Part shown: one piece after another, positions 11,594-22,260 of the stretch
How the letters are laid out: the number at the start of each line of letters is the position of its first letter
Numbering within the stretch: the stretch's first letter is position 1
DNA from: Pyxicephalus adspersus
Lineage: Eukaryota; Chordata; Amphibia; Anura; Pyxicephalidae
DNA: 64,000 nt
Direction: 5' to 3'
Assembly (NCBI RefSeq): GCF_032062135.1
Contig: NC_092858.1
Span: 170,331,787 to 170,395,786, forward strand
Program-made: the position numbers and the translations under genes
Notes under the pieces: generated by a model
Databases searched by the model: none
What the model was told of the DNA's origin: nothing
The model's input: only the letters and a program-made list of their open reading frames with translations

Positions 11594-11830
11594 CCAGTGT
11601 TTCAAGGGTTCCCCTATGACACAAAGGTTGTGAAATAACTTTTAGGTCTTCAGGAACCAAACAATAATAACAGAATTCACAGCTCCCAGTATATTAGCAT
11701 GGTGGTCATTGGGAAGAATGCCAAAAACTTAATTGACCAGTGTTAACTAACCTAGGTAGCACAAATTGCTAATTGCTCAAGGATCCCCTAGAAAACTTTG
11801 AAGGAACACTAGGGTACCACGGAATTGTGG
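11594..11830 (-). mobile_element. hAT-like repeat of the TTGAGAAACACTG family
   Basis: Reverse-oriented relative of 17186-17445. It keeps CAGTGTTTCAAGGGTTCCCC, the GGTCTTCAGGAACC block, TGGTCATTGGGAAGAATG and the TTGCTCAAGGATCCCC block. It sits in the intron between the C2 exons of gene B. Confidence 0.7.
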
Positions 11831-12465
11831 TTGGGAAATTATGGTCTATACAGTATTCTCGGCTGCTGTTTTCACTATGTCGACAGGATCATCCCACTTC
11901 ATTGTCCACACTAAAGCATGATCATATCTTTACCCATGCACATTCCACCTTAACCTCTTTCCTCAACATCAACCTGGAAAAAGTGTCCAGAGTAAATACT
12001 TGTTGCAGCTTGGTAGCTCACTAGGTTCAGGATCAGGATAAATTCTGTGGAGCTTACATCTTTATGATCTGGGGCATCAGCTTAGTGGGATTCTTGGTCT
12101 TTAAGGTGGCTGATTGAATCCTTGGAAAATCTTTAAAATATCCTGGGTTCCACCAAAGCCTGGCATTGTTCCATTAAAAAACATCAACCAAGGCTACAAT
12201 TGTCAACCTCTCCCCTCTTGCCCCCCAGTTCCTCCTTTTTGCCATCATACTTAATAAATAGTCTTATAGGCCAACGGGCTGATATGGCGGTGCAAGAGGA
12301 AATGAGCCAGTAGCCTGGAGATACCTGCATGGGCCACTTCAGAGAGTAAGCTGAACCAATAGGTCCATATTATTCTTTTATGTTTTAATATAGGTATTAC
12401 ATAAAAATCCAATTGCCCATTAAAATGGTTCTGTGGGGGAAACATTCCAAGACTCCAACACTTAC
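11831..12465. other. Intron of gene B
   Basis: No further feature supported. The frame at 11773-12024 on plus is repeat-derived. Confidence 0.4.
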
Positions 12466-12777
12466 ATTGAATATTGGTCAAGTTGAACTTGAGGGTGCTA
12501 TTCTTCTTTTCAGTTGCTGGCAACCCTGGTTGATATATGAAACAAGAGACTTCCTGACCAGACAGTTGTGGTGTTGGTGTCATTATTAACATGTTCCTTG
12601 TACTCACTGTCCCATTATGGTGTTGGGTATAATTTTCCTGTGCAGTATAATTGATTCCTCCTGTTATCCATTCTATCACCGCCATCGGTTTAGCAGAATC
12701 AGCAACGCACTCGGCCACAACAATGGGATCTGGATTCACTATCACTTTCTTTAGCCTCCAACTGACAGCTGGCTGAA
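12466..12777 (-). CDS. Gene B: first C2 Ig domain (D2)
   Basis: Third exon of the nectin/PVR-like receptor, 312 nt, phase 1 at both ends, residues 132-235. The acceptor follows a T-rich tract ending TTTTCAG; the donor is GTAAGT at 12465-12460. The Ig cysteine pair is Cys155 (VVAECVADS) and Cys210 (QEVSCFIYQ), with the core Trp168 (VIEWITGG) between them, the standard C2 layout. Five N-glycosylation sequons (Asn174, 180, 186, 224, 230) mark it as extracellular and glycan-rich. The pattern AECVADSAKPM...EW...NGTVS resembles nectin domain 2. The open frame runs past the donor to 12251, but that part is intron. Confidence 0.92.
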
Positions 12778-13259
12778 CTGAAAACAATAAACTGTAGAAG
12801 TTAATGGAAGAAAGGGAAATGGTCCAAAGACTTCTGATTTTTACTTAATTTTCTAACAAACTGCAGAAAAGTCATATCTGGAGAGTTAAGAGTAAGGAAT
12901 TTTAATGTGGAACTATAAGGTATTAATAGTTTATCAAGAGTTTGAAATGATACAATTATAAAACATATCATTATAAAATTATAATGAAAAGTTGGTATTT
13001 TTTTATTATAAATATACCTTTCAATAAATTACTCTACAAATAAAACAAATTAGGATTCTATATATTGACATTGATTATCATGAGTTGATGAAATGTTCCA
13101 ACAACCAACAATTTTAATTAAGATACAATGTTCAGGGACTTTGCATTACCCAAATGCTAGAAATGGAAAGTAATCAAATAAAGTGCCAGATAAAAGAGTT
13201 GTACACAGCTGATGGATTTCTAAAATGAGAAAGAGCAACATAATAACAACAGAAGAGGT
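12778..13259. other. AT-rich intron of gene B
   Basis: Nothing beyond intron sequence is recognised. Confidence 0.4.
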
Positions 13260-14410
13260 ATGTCCTGCTAGGTGGAAGTGTGAGTCCTTGGAATGGTCAA
13301 GAGTCTAAGAAACAGCCTGGTCTTTTCCTGAGCCTCCTGAGGTGAGGGTGTTGGGCTGCAGTCTGTTACTAGGTTGCGGGCCTTGGGCACTCCAGAGCAA
13401 AATACCAAATGAGTAAGCAAGGGAGAAGTCAATAATAGCCTGGATGGAGGCAGGCAGCAAACAGGTGACGTTAGAAACAGAGTCAAGGGTCTTGTACCAA
13501 AATCAAATGAGAGACATAGGCAATACAGGGGTCACCAAAATCACAGGGGGACCTGAGGACATTGGAGGAATGGGTGACATGGGGGTCACGGATGGCACTT
13601 GAACAGCAAGAAGGAAATGCACAAGGCCGAGGAACAGTTGACTGGAAAACAAAAGGTTCCAACAGGAGATGAACTGGGAAATACTAAATTATGCAACAAG
13701 CAGAGGTTGGAGTAAGTCGTCATCCTTCAAGTCCAAGTCGAGTCCCAAGTCATTGACGCCAAGTCCTAAGTCAAGTCTCAAGTCACCGTTTGTCCCTGTA
13801 TGAAAACAGAGCTCTGATTCTGTTCTTGAGCACAGGATCACATTCTAAGTCCAAAGCTTTCTCCTCTGTGAAACTTTTGTTACACCCCCCCCCCCCCACC
13901 TTCAGCTGTCAAAGGAGAAAACTAGGAATGCAAGAAAGGCAGGGAGGAAGGGAGTGAGTCTTCTGTAACACAACCTTCCTGCCCACCTTTCTTGCATTCT
14001 AAGTTTTCTCCTCTGACAGCTGAAGGGGGGCAGGGCTGTGTAAAAAAAAGCCTCACTGCCTTACTCCCTTCTCCCTTCAGCTGTCAGCAGAAAAAGCAAG
14101 TCACAAGTCAAGTTGCAAGTCGCTGGGGAAAACCCTGAGTCGAGTCGCAAGTCGTTCGGTTAAGCGACTTAAGTTGGACTCGAGTCCAAGTCCCGCGACT
14201 CAAGTTCCAACCTCTAGAAAGAAGTTTAGTGAAATAATTCAGTAAAGCTGAAGTGGCGTGGCAGTAGTCCGGATACATGTTGCATTGAACATTGAGAGTC
14301 AGAACTGCCCGAGGAGAGAAGCAAGGAGGAGACAAGTGTGGCAAAAGTCCTGGAGTTAAGGACATCCGACATATGAATGACTCCTAGATAGGAACCGAGT
14401 GTGCAGGCGG
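13260..14410. mobile_element. Unclassified repeat interrupted by a hAT element
   Basis: The flanks (13260-13700 and 14217-14410) are G/A-rich text such as GACATGGGGGTCACGGATGG and GGACATTGGAGGAATGGG. They look like the edge of a retroelement or other dispersed repeat and read as one block broken by the 13701-14216 insertion. No frame is preserved. Confidence 0.4.
13693..14224. mobile_element. Second copy of the hAT-type MITE
   Basis: Element 13701-14216 has ends CAGAGGTTGG and, reversed, TAGAGGTTGGAACTT, with flanking 8-mers GCAACAAG and GAAAGAAG (six of eight identical). It shares the AAGTC-rich subterminal arrays and the CTTTCTCCTCTG hairpin core with 2396-2811 but is 100 bp longer, through an extra copy of the core. 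Confidence 0.83.
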
Positions 14411-15845
14411 AGGCTTGATGGGGGGAAGGGGGCCAGTGTACATGACTTGCAGAACAAGTCTTTTGGTTGTAACGCTAATGACCAAGACAAACTCTGCAGT
14501 TGTTTCTTTTTGCATATCAAAGCACAGCTTGCTCCAGCAGGTAATAAATGTCTATGTTCTCTCGAGTTACTAGATAAGACTATTTCTGTAAAATTGTATG
14601 CCTTTTCAAGCTTTTATTTGCTTTTGCCATCTGTATACACTGGTTTGAGTTCTGTAATTGTCTGTTTTTATTGGTTGCTAAAAAAAAAAATTAAAAAAAA
14701 ATAAATAAATAAATGTCTAGGCACCATAACTGTTTTTTTTCTTGCTTTGTTTGTGATTAACTCACAGTGAGGTTTTTATACAGTAACTGACACCACCGCC
14801 TAATAATATGTTGAGACAAACATCTGTCCTAATTGCATTTATTAAAATATTTTACCTTTTCTGACTTACATACAAATTCAACTTAAGAACAAACCTACAG
14901 TCCCTATCTCATATGTAACCCGGGGATTACCTGTATATCAAAACATTAAAGCTTACATAAAATTTTAGGGATTGGTTTACATTCACTTTATGTAACCTTC
15001 ATATTTCTCATTTTTCCCTGCAGCCTGAGAACAGGCGTATAAAGCATTTGCTTAAAATATCATGTTCTGGTTTAATTGATGCTGTTTATAGCTACATCTG
15101 TTAACTAAAAATAGATAGAGCCTCATATAAAAGTGGAATTATTCATGCTTGCTTGGAGCAACATTTAATTGGACTTGTTCCTGTAATATTGAAGACATTT
15201 TCCAAAACACTTTATTAATTCTACCAAAGTAGGAATACAGGCCAACCTTTTTTTGCCCACAGCACAGATACATCATCCAACCCACAAATGGAAAAAATGT
15301 TTTTATCCATTTTTTTTTTCAAGATAATGAGACCTCTATTTTAGATAGACAGGACAGCTGGTTAGAGGGGTGAATGAGGTCATTTATATCAAATTAGAGC
15401 AAAACATCTGGGAAGAAGAAGTTCAACACCATCATCATTTCATATATATTACCATTTGAACAACTGCACCCAGTCCTTGCCAACAATTCACGCCTTAAAC
15501 CATGTAATTTGAAATTGTAATAATTATGCACACTTTTTGATACCAAGGATAGGATTATGTAACCAGAGCTGGGTGGTTCTACAAATTTCATACCTCCTGG
15601 TCTTATAAAATCTACATTTCATAATGGTTGAGCTGTGGTGTTTGTTATGTGTATGGATATAAATGCGGGGGTATTTTTCAACACTGGTAAAACTGATGAA
15701 ATGGCTTGGAATGCTCAGAAATGCTCTTCAACATTACAAAACAAGTCCAGTTAAATGGGAATAACAACTACTAAGATATTCAAAAGCCTTGAAAAATCCA
15801 GAAATCTGGAAGTGATTTCTTTAACTGTATTTTCTATTAGTTGGC
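14411..15845. other. Intron of gene B with poly-A runs
   Basis: Includes an A/T run at 14680-14716. No exon or named repeat is supported. Short frames at 14399-14704 (+) and 15394-15591 (-) lack support. Confidence 0.4.
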
Positions 15846-15955
15846 CAAAGTTTTCAATCCTGGGCAACATACATTCCAGGTTTGGTGGTTCAACCTGTTT
15901 CTGGCATGATGAATCTACCTTTCCCAGTCTTGGAGAGGTTTAATAAATCAGGTTC
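15846..15955. mobile_element. Half copy of the palindromic AGGTTTGCTGGATCACC MITE
   Basis: Reads TCAATCCTGGGCAACATACATTCC, interrupted similarity through CCAGGTTTGGTGG, then CAGTCTTGGAGAGGTTTAATAAATCAGG, the right half of the family described at 61093-61275. Confidence 0.6.
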
Positions 15956-16813
15956 AAATTGTTCACTTAGCTACATAAATGTTTGCCCTTATAGGGAAAA
16001 TTTCACTCAACTTCAGTTTTTTTTGTTTTTTTTGCACACCCATGGGGATTCTTTATAAAGTGAGTTTTCACTAAAATCACTTAGCTATGTGGAATATCCC
16101 ATGCAGGAAAATAATTTTTTTAGGTGAGCAGCCTACATTGGCTTTAGAAAATCCCTAATAAGTAGGTCGTATAGGCTTGTATTATATTTTTTAGAATGCA
16201 CACACAAGATGCCGCCATCATTCTAATAATTGCTAGTTGAAAAATTCCAAAAGTATTGCAGCCACTACAGGTTAGGGCTTGGGACCAAAGTCTGCAATAA
16301 AGGGCTTAATTAGAGTCATGTCACACTATTAACTTTATAGAACCTCCAGACTGCTCCAATTCTTTTCTCCTAAAATTATAACTGGCTACTAAATGTCTTG
16401 TGTGTCACATTTCCTAACTGCAGCATCTTGAAACGGGTCAGTATGGAAGATGGCGATTCTATGCCTTGGTCGAAAGTTAATACTTGCATTGACTAAAAAA
16501 GACAATATCATCTGGGATTGCTCATAAACTGGATCAATACCAAGAATGGACATGAAAAGAAGGGTTCCCCACAGCAAGAATTCAATCTATAATAATCCTA
16601 AAATCCAAAAAAACACAAACCCCCACCTGTACCAAAGGGAATTGATCTGATGTTTCCCTGATATTTGTGGGGGTTAGGCAATTTCCCCTAAAAGGTGAAA
16701 AGCTTCTTGACCATTCCATTGCTCTCCAACTTCAAAACCTCACCCAATTCCTGGCCGACAATCAGAACAAATACATTTCTTAGAAATTAACAATAAGTAA
16801 ACTAAACTCTCAC
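15956..16813. other. Intron of gene B
   Basis: No exon is supported. The frame at 16389-16577 has no family match. Confidence 0.4.
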
Positions 16814-17140
16814 CCCCAATTTCTAAACTTGTCTCTGCAAATTGTGCTCCAGATGGGAAGATGGTGAAGATGCAAGTGTAGACTCCTTCGTCAGCCAGCG
16901 TGGCATTCAGGATTTTAATAGAGCCATCATCTTGTTTGTTCCCCAGGAACTCCACTCTCTGCTCTGCAAAGTGTGTCTGCTTATGTAATCCAGATCTTGA
17001 ACTGTAGACAAGAAAGTCCACATTTTGACCATCCACATTCCTCTTCCAGGTGACCTGTGTAATAAAATCCGTAGTTTTTGCTCTGCATTTTAGGATCACG
17101 TCTGAGTTTAGTAATGCAAATATCTTCACATCCACCTGAA
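16814..17140 (-). CDS. Gene B: N-terminal IgV domain (D1)
   Basis: Second exon of the receptor, 327 nt, phase 1 at both ends, residues 23-131. The acceptor is TTTTCTCAG ending at 17141; the donor is GTGAGA starting at 16813. V-set features are Cys41 (VILKCRAK), Trp54 (TQVTWKR) and the DEGVYTC motif ending at Cys112. Of the signatures known for the nectin/PVR/TIGIT group, ITQ (49-51) is present. The A-x6-G motif appears as Leu66-x6-Gly73, and T(F/Y)P-x-G appears as Ile116-FPSG, so both carry a substitution at the first position. There is one sequon (Asn101). This domain would mediate trans binding. An ATG-initiated frame reaches back to 17198, but its first 20 residues come from intron and a hAT copy; the true start is in the exon at 22194. 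Confidence 0.93.
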
Positions 17141-17185
17141 CTGAGAAAAGTGATAAAATAAGTGTCCAAACTACGACAAAAGAAG

Positions 17186-17445
17186 CAGTGCTTCTCAACC
17201 AGGGTTTCTCCAGAGGTTGCTGGGGGTTCCTAGAGCAATTTGTGCCTCTCAGGTCACTTTAAGTGTAAGGGTAACTGTAAGGGTGACATTCTTCCAAATG
17301 GCCAGCAATGTAAAAGGAGTTCTCCCCAATGACCACCACACTAATATTCTGTGAGCTGTGGATATAACAATTTTAGAAGGGGTTCCCTGAAGACCTGAAA
17401 AATATTTTTAAAGGTTCCCTTGTGTTAAAAGGTTGAGAAACACTG
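17186..17445 (+). mobile_element. hAT-like element, TTGAGAAACACTG family
   Basis: Complete copy with inverted ends CAGTGCTTCTCAACC and GGTTGAGAAACACTG, and an internal GGGGTTCCTAGAGCAATTTG segment. Its left end lies about 45 bp upstream of the IgV acceptor of gene B. The flanking 8-mers do not match. Other copies are at 11594-11830, 54236-54295 and 61735-62020. Confidence 0.8.
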
Positions 17446-18795
17446 GTTTAGAGAAACATTCAGAAGAAAAAGATGCATTCAATATTCAACAACCCCCATG
17501 TGTACAAAAGCCTAAATTATTTGATCTTCATCTAAAGTGTTTCAGGATGAAACACTAATGTAGACGTAAGCCCTCAAAAACTGCACATTTTTCAATCCTT
17601 TCTTTTTATGTTAGATTAGATTTGTTGCAGTATCTTTGCAGACACTCTCAGTCTATGGGGCCTATTTATAAAGCAGTGAACCAGATATTCACTGAAAAAT
17701 TCCCTGGTGGAGAATCAGGGTGGGTTTTGTGATGGTTGATTTTGTTGTGTTATATTTGATTTTAGGACTTATAGTTTAAATCTGAAACCTGTGTGAGAGG
17801 TTGAGCTCAAACAGGAGACGGGATGAGAGTTTTGAAAGCGCTTGGACAAGAACTCTTTTGAGTAGATCACCGAGCTGTATGACTATATGAAAGTTTAAAG
17901 AGTTCTTTATTCTTAAAGAAACCTGTGCCAGGGGAAATCTGTAAAATACATTTTTTTATGATCTAGATATCTATGATCTAGGTGATTGCCTTTCTCTAAT
18001 TTTAATACTTTTGGAGTCTAAAGCCAAAAACTGGCATGAAAATGAAAAAAAGTTAGCAGCATCAGCCTATGTATTTTCTAAGTACAGGTTTCCTTTACCC
18101 AAAGCTGCTGAGGTTGATGATGGGAAACCAGGTTCGATTCCAGCTGGAAGGCTGAGCATCTGTTGTGGTTTCAAATAGGTTCTAGGGGTGCCATCTCTGA
18201 ACCAGGGTGAGTATGGCATGGTTAGTGGTGAGTATTTCCTGAGTATTGCAATGGTTTATTAAAATAAACCAACAACAATCAAATGTTAAATTTTGTTCAA
18301 TACTCACAACCCAACCCAATGCTTTAGTTAATATTGGATTGGGTTTTGAGTATTGTTCAAAGGTGAGCATAGAATTGTTGTTGATTTAACCTATTAAACC
18401 ATTAAAAAATAGCACAAAGTTTGGATTGAACCACCCCACCCCTCAAACCTAAGGAAGGCAATTTAATCTCTGTTCAACTGCCATGTAAGAGTTATGAACT
18501 TTCGTCTTGTGACTGCTCCTTTGATTGGTTCAGCCCTGTTAAATGTGGGGGAAACAGCATGCCACCCATGCCCAGAACTACCAGCTGTTTTGTAAGCTCT
18601 GGGGAACTGAACAAGGAAGGAAGATTAGTATATTCTTATTGTAGGCAACCAGCAGGAAAGGTATTAGAGAGTAAATATATTTGCACAGGATTCCTATCCT
18701 GTGTAAAACAGCAGGTGGAAGACTCTTACCTGGGAGATAAGTAATGAAGAAGCACTGAGGGTGGAGATATAACATAGAGCTAGGAGCTCAGTCAG
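17446..18795. other. First intron of gene B
   Basis: No gene. A stretch near 18105-18165 contains GGTTCGATTCC, a B-box-like string, without a convincing A box. Confidence 0.4.
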
Positions 18796-18950
18796 GGGAT
18801 GTGCTGGGGACACAGGCAGGTGGTCTGTGTGAGGGAGCTCTGCTTGGAGACACAGACAGGTGTGAGGGAGCTCTGCTGAGAGACACAGACAGGTGGTCTG
18901 TGTGAGGGGGCTCTGCTGAGAGACACAGAGAGGTGGTCTGTGGGAGGAAG
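18796..18950. repeat. Minisatellite, roughly 40-46 bp unit
   Basis: About four imperfect units of GAGACACAGACAGGTGGTCT followed by GTGTGAGGGAGCTCTGCT. The proline/serine-rich minus frames over this stretch are products of the repeat. Confidence 0.8.
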
Positions 18951-19714
18951 AGGAAAAAGACTTGAGGAAAAGAGGAAAAAGGCTTGAGTGCATTCCTTTC
19001 CACAGTGTTGCTGAGAAAAAGAGAGAGAGAGCCTACTTGAAAATGGACTGTTATAGGCACAGGACAGTTTGTGTGTTCGATTTTTACCCGGCTGACGTTA
19101 AACCTTCCTCTTGGGATAATTTTGTTGTTTTTTCAATAAAACCCGGATGTGGCATCCAGTCCTGCTAGTTGCCTACCATTTGTCAAGCTCACTCCCACAT
19201 TATATATATATTTATTTAGAATTTATGCATAGGAAAACAGGTTTGCTTTAAATTTTGCCTTGCCTTCAAAAAATATAGAGGATTCATGACTGGCTTCATT
19301 TTCTAACACATATCTGTCTTTTTTCATATATCTGGCCAACTCAAAATAAAATCTAGATATAAACAAGAATATTTTTGTTCCAGCAGGACTTTAGCACTTC
19401 CTCTTCCTCCTCCTCTCCTTGAATCTGAAAGTTTTCAACAAGCAAAATTATTGTTCAAAATTATCTTTCATTCAAATTCATGTTCTGTGGAATAAAAACA
19501 AATATTTCAGTTTCCGCTTCCACAGTGCCAGGGGTCAGTAATGCTATACTGTGTCTTTCTTTGTTCTATTATGTTTAAAGAATCAGCAGAAGAGTTTTTT
19601 AAAGGGATTTTTATTTTTTAGATTCATCGCAACTACCACTGCTGACAACCTTCTGAAAATACTGGTTGACTGGCTGTTATGCTGACCTTATGGCTTTGAT
19701 GCATTGTGTCTAAT
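18951..19714. other. First intron of gene B
   Basis: Nothing recognised. Confidence 0.4.
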
Positions 19715-19985
19715 TTAATAAAGCACTCCAAGACTGGAAAGGATAGACCATCATAGGAGAACCTAGGTGATCCAGCAAACCCAAAATGTATTTCTTAAAA
19801 AAATCATTGCAGGAGACTATAGACCATCATGGGAGAACTTGGGTGACCAAGCTAATTGAATCACCCACTAGTTGCAAATAATTTCAATCCTGGACCAGAT
19901 TAATTCCAGGTTTGCTGGATCAGATTCTCCCCTGATAGTCTATCCTCCCCAGTCTTAGAACACTTTGATCAATCAGGCCCATTTA
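19715..19985. mobile_element. Palindromic MITE copy
   Basis: Left half AAGCACTCCAAGACTGG...GTGATCCAGCAAACC and right half CCAGGTTTGCTGGATCAG...CCAGTCTTAGAACAC are near reverse complements. Same family as 61093-61275. Confidence 0.72.
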
Positions 19986-20099
19986 ACTACTGACCTGATA
20001 TCTTAAATATCCTTAGAATTCTTTATAGGAATGCTTGGGGTTAGTAGCAGAAAATGAAAGTCAAAAGCTCAGTAATGGTGGCTTCCTTATCCTCTGAGT

Positions 20100-20262
20100 A
20101 GAGATTTCCTTTAAAGAAACCAGTATTATTTTAAGCTGGTTGGGAAGAAGCTGTAGGTGGGTGGCAGCCCCTGTATTGTGACCCAACTTTTCAGTAACAA
20201 CCCAAAAACAGGCAGGTGGTCACTGAAATGTGCCGGGTGGTGCGCCCAGCTATAAGGGGCCA
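20100..20262 (+). repeat. Dispersed repeat shared with 55775-55935
   Basis: Contains TTTTAAGCTGGTTGGGAAGA, GACCCAACTTTTCAGTAACA and GGGTGGTGCGCCCAGCT. The same segments occur in inverse orientation at 55775-55935. Class unknown. Confidence 0.75.
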
Positions 20263-20396
20263 CAGAGACAGTCACTATGCCTATTCTGTGTAAAATAACA
20301 GTGTAATGGTGACAGCCCCCTGAACGTCTAATACTCTTGGACTACTTATATTCTAATACGTTGTTTCTTCATCACAGTGTCAACATATGTCGAGCA

Positions 20397-20976
20397 TTAA
20401 AGTGCAGCTAAACTCAACATTTTAACTTTACATAGAAGGGTCGCTGTGGTGATCAAAACCTAATGGAAGCGCAGAGCCTCCCATTATACCTATGTCACGC
20501 ATCCCGGGAGGCTCTTGCTGCTCCTTCTGCGCATGTCCTAATCTTGCATTTTTCTGCATTTTCACGCATGTGCAGTAAGATCCCCTACCTACTAGATTGT
20601 AAGCTCTTCGGGGCAGGGTCCTCTCCTCCTGTATCACTGTCTGTATTAGTCCGTCATTTGCAATGCCTATTTGTATGTGCAGCGCTGCGTAATATGTTGG
20701 CGCTATATAAATCCTGTTTATTAATAATAATAATAATAATAATAAGATTGACTCTCTTTTTATTTCCCTTCACAGTGCCTGCGTCAGATGGTCTTGCACC
20801 TGTGCAGTGATTGGGTGAAATAAAAAGAAGATCGAAAAAGAAGACAGAAGTGGGGAGGACAAGGAGGAATTCCAGGATGACGCGGGACCAGATTGTGGAC
20901 CAGCTCCATCAAGGTATCTGTGGGATAAAAGGTAAGTGTGATTTTTTTTCTATTTTCTAGTTTAGTTCTGCTTTAA
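20397..20976. mobile_element. TIR element with a nested L2 tail
   Basis: Ends are TTAAAGTGCAGCTAAAC and, reversed, TTAAAGCAGAACTAAAC. The interior carries GCGCATGTCC/CGCATGTGCAG segments and an AAGAAGACAGAAG block. An L2 3' tail (20583-20745) is inserted, flanked by TAAGAT. Relatives are at 35350-35789, about 45540-46030 and, partial, 53540-53790. No transposase is visible. Confidence 0.65.
20583..20745 (+). mobile_element. L2-like LINE 3' tail
   Basis: Holds ACTAGATTGTAAGCTCTTCG, GTCATTTGCAATGCCTATTT and GCGCTATATAAATCCTG, and ends in an (ATA)n tract. A possible TAAGAT target duplication flanks it. Confidence 0.75.
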
Positions 20977-21370
20977 CCCCCTGAGCAGTAATCCCGAGTA
21001 TGGCTCAGGGAACAAAAAACACACTGGAAGCGGTAACCCCATGCCACACTTGGGGTAGCTAAAAACATTAAAAAACACTTACCTGGTCTCATCTGCATTC
21101 TCCCACATCCTGCCCGTCGGATCCCATCCTCGGACCGCATCGTCTCCTCCGGAGTTCCCGGTGACATTGGTGCGTGTGATGTGGGAGCGCCAAATTATTT
21201 TGTATTGTAATCAATACAAAATAACTGGGAGATCGGGTAACATAGCAAGAAGTCAAGAAGAAGACAAAGGGGAATACTAAGTCCAGTGCCATTGAGGGAT
21301 TTGTGGGAATAAAGGTAAGTGTGTGGGTATTTTTAGGTAAGTTATCCTTTAAATTAAAAAATGCGAAGTG
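20977..21370. mobile_element. Repeat with CCGAGTATGGCTCAGGG core and a palindrome
   Basis: Starts AACCCCCTGAGCAGTAATCC, a terminal string also seen near 37620 and 44335. A 13-bp-arm palindrome with a 4-nt loop lies at 21195-21224 (arm TTATTTTGTATTG). Non-coding. Confidence 0.6.
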
Positions 21371-21416
21371 GAAAGAACGAGGTTTGAGGCTGATTGCTGA
21401 TAAGTCAAGGTAAATA

Positions 21417-21444
21417 NNNNNNNNNNNNNNNNNNNNNNNNNNNN
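21417..21444. other. Assembly gap (28 N)
   Basis: Gap at the edge of the TA microsatellite. Confidence 1.
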
Positions 21445-21470
21445 TATATATATATATATATATATATACA

Positions 21471-21507
<37 letters not shown>
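21445..21507. repeat. (TA)n microsatellite
   Basis: Nearly pure TA repeats interrupted by one CAGTA. The Tyr/Ile frame across it is not a gene. Confidence 0.95.
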
Positions 21508-21508
<1 letters not shown>

Positions 21509-22193
21509 TAATTATATTGATAATTATATTATATATATGTATTATAGATGCTACTGTACAATTATATTACATTTTCATTATTTTTTTATTTGTTTAACAG
21601 ACTTTTGTGGGGGGTTTTTTAGGTTTATTATTAAATTATTAAACATTGGAAGTATTTTGGTGAGTTATGTTGGACCTCTGCAAAGAGAACACTGCTTTCT
21701 TACAGAGAGCAAGGGTCCTTCTCTGAAGAATGCTGGCATATGCAGGCTTTTTTTTACAGTGACTGTTTTTAAAGAAACACAAACAATCTAGAAAGTGAAA
21801 GTGTATGTTGCAACCATCACTATATAAATATTTACTAGGAATATCTGCATGCAAAATGTACTTGGCAGCTGCGTATTGATAATGCAACCCTGGAATAAAT
21901 GTTCCCAAATGAATGAAAGGAGCCGTACAGAGAAACAACTGCAAACAGATCAAATAGCAAACAAAGAAAATGGGTGAACATTTCATAAAATAGTAAAAGG
22001 CCTTTGTTTGAACCAGCAGCACAGCAACACACATAGCTCAGATAGATTAGGCCTGCTTCGGGTGAAAGATCTTCAGGATGCAAAGCTCAGCAATAAACCT
22101 TTTCCATATGGCATTGTTCCTGCAGTACAAAGGATTAGAGGGAACAGAACAGGCAGCACAAGCTTTTCTACAAGGTGACGGAGAGCTGCTTAC
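21508..22193. other. First intron of gene B, near the start exon
   Basis: Hydrophobic minus frames at 21639-22083 resemble a signal sequence but have no donor in the right phase, so no exon is called. Confidence 0.4.
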
Positions 22194-22260
22194 CATCTGA
22201 TCCTGCTGGATATACAATCATTTGCAGCAAAATTGATATCCAGATGAGCTCCACAATCAT
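22194..22260 (-). CDS. Gene B: start codon and signal-peptide exon
   Basis: The ATG at 22260-22258 opens a 67-nt coding stretch of 22 residues with a hydrophobic core (LIWISILLQMIVY) and a small-residue exit (PAGSD), a typical cleavable signal peptide. It ends GATG|GTAAGC: a strong donor, phase 1, exactly the phase required by the IgV exon acceptor. The fused codon G|TT gives Val, so the mature start would read near AGSDVQVDVK. The frame is too short to be seen by simple ORF calling. The intron to the IgV exon is 5053 nt. The distance, the shared strand, the phase and the signal character all agree. No competing signal exon with a phase-1 donor was found between this point and 17140. Confidence 0.78.

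Noticed and set aside
17141..17198. ATG at 17198 as the start of the V-domain protein
   Set aside because: The N-terminal stretch is intron and hAT sequence. A polypyrimidine tract and AG at 17142-17141 mark the exon border, and a proper signal exon exists at 22194.
21639..22083. Hydrophobic minus frames resembling signal peptides
   Set aside because: No donor in phase 1 follows the hydrophobic part; the 22194-22260 exon fits fully.
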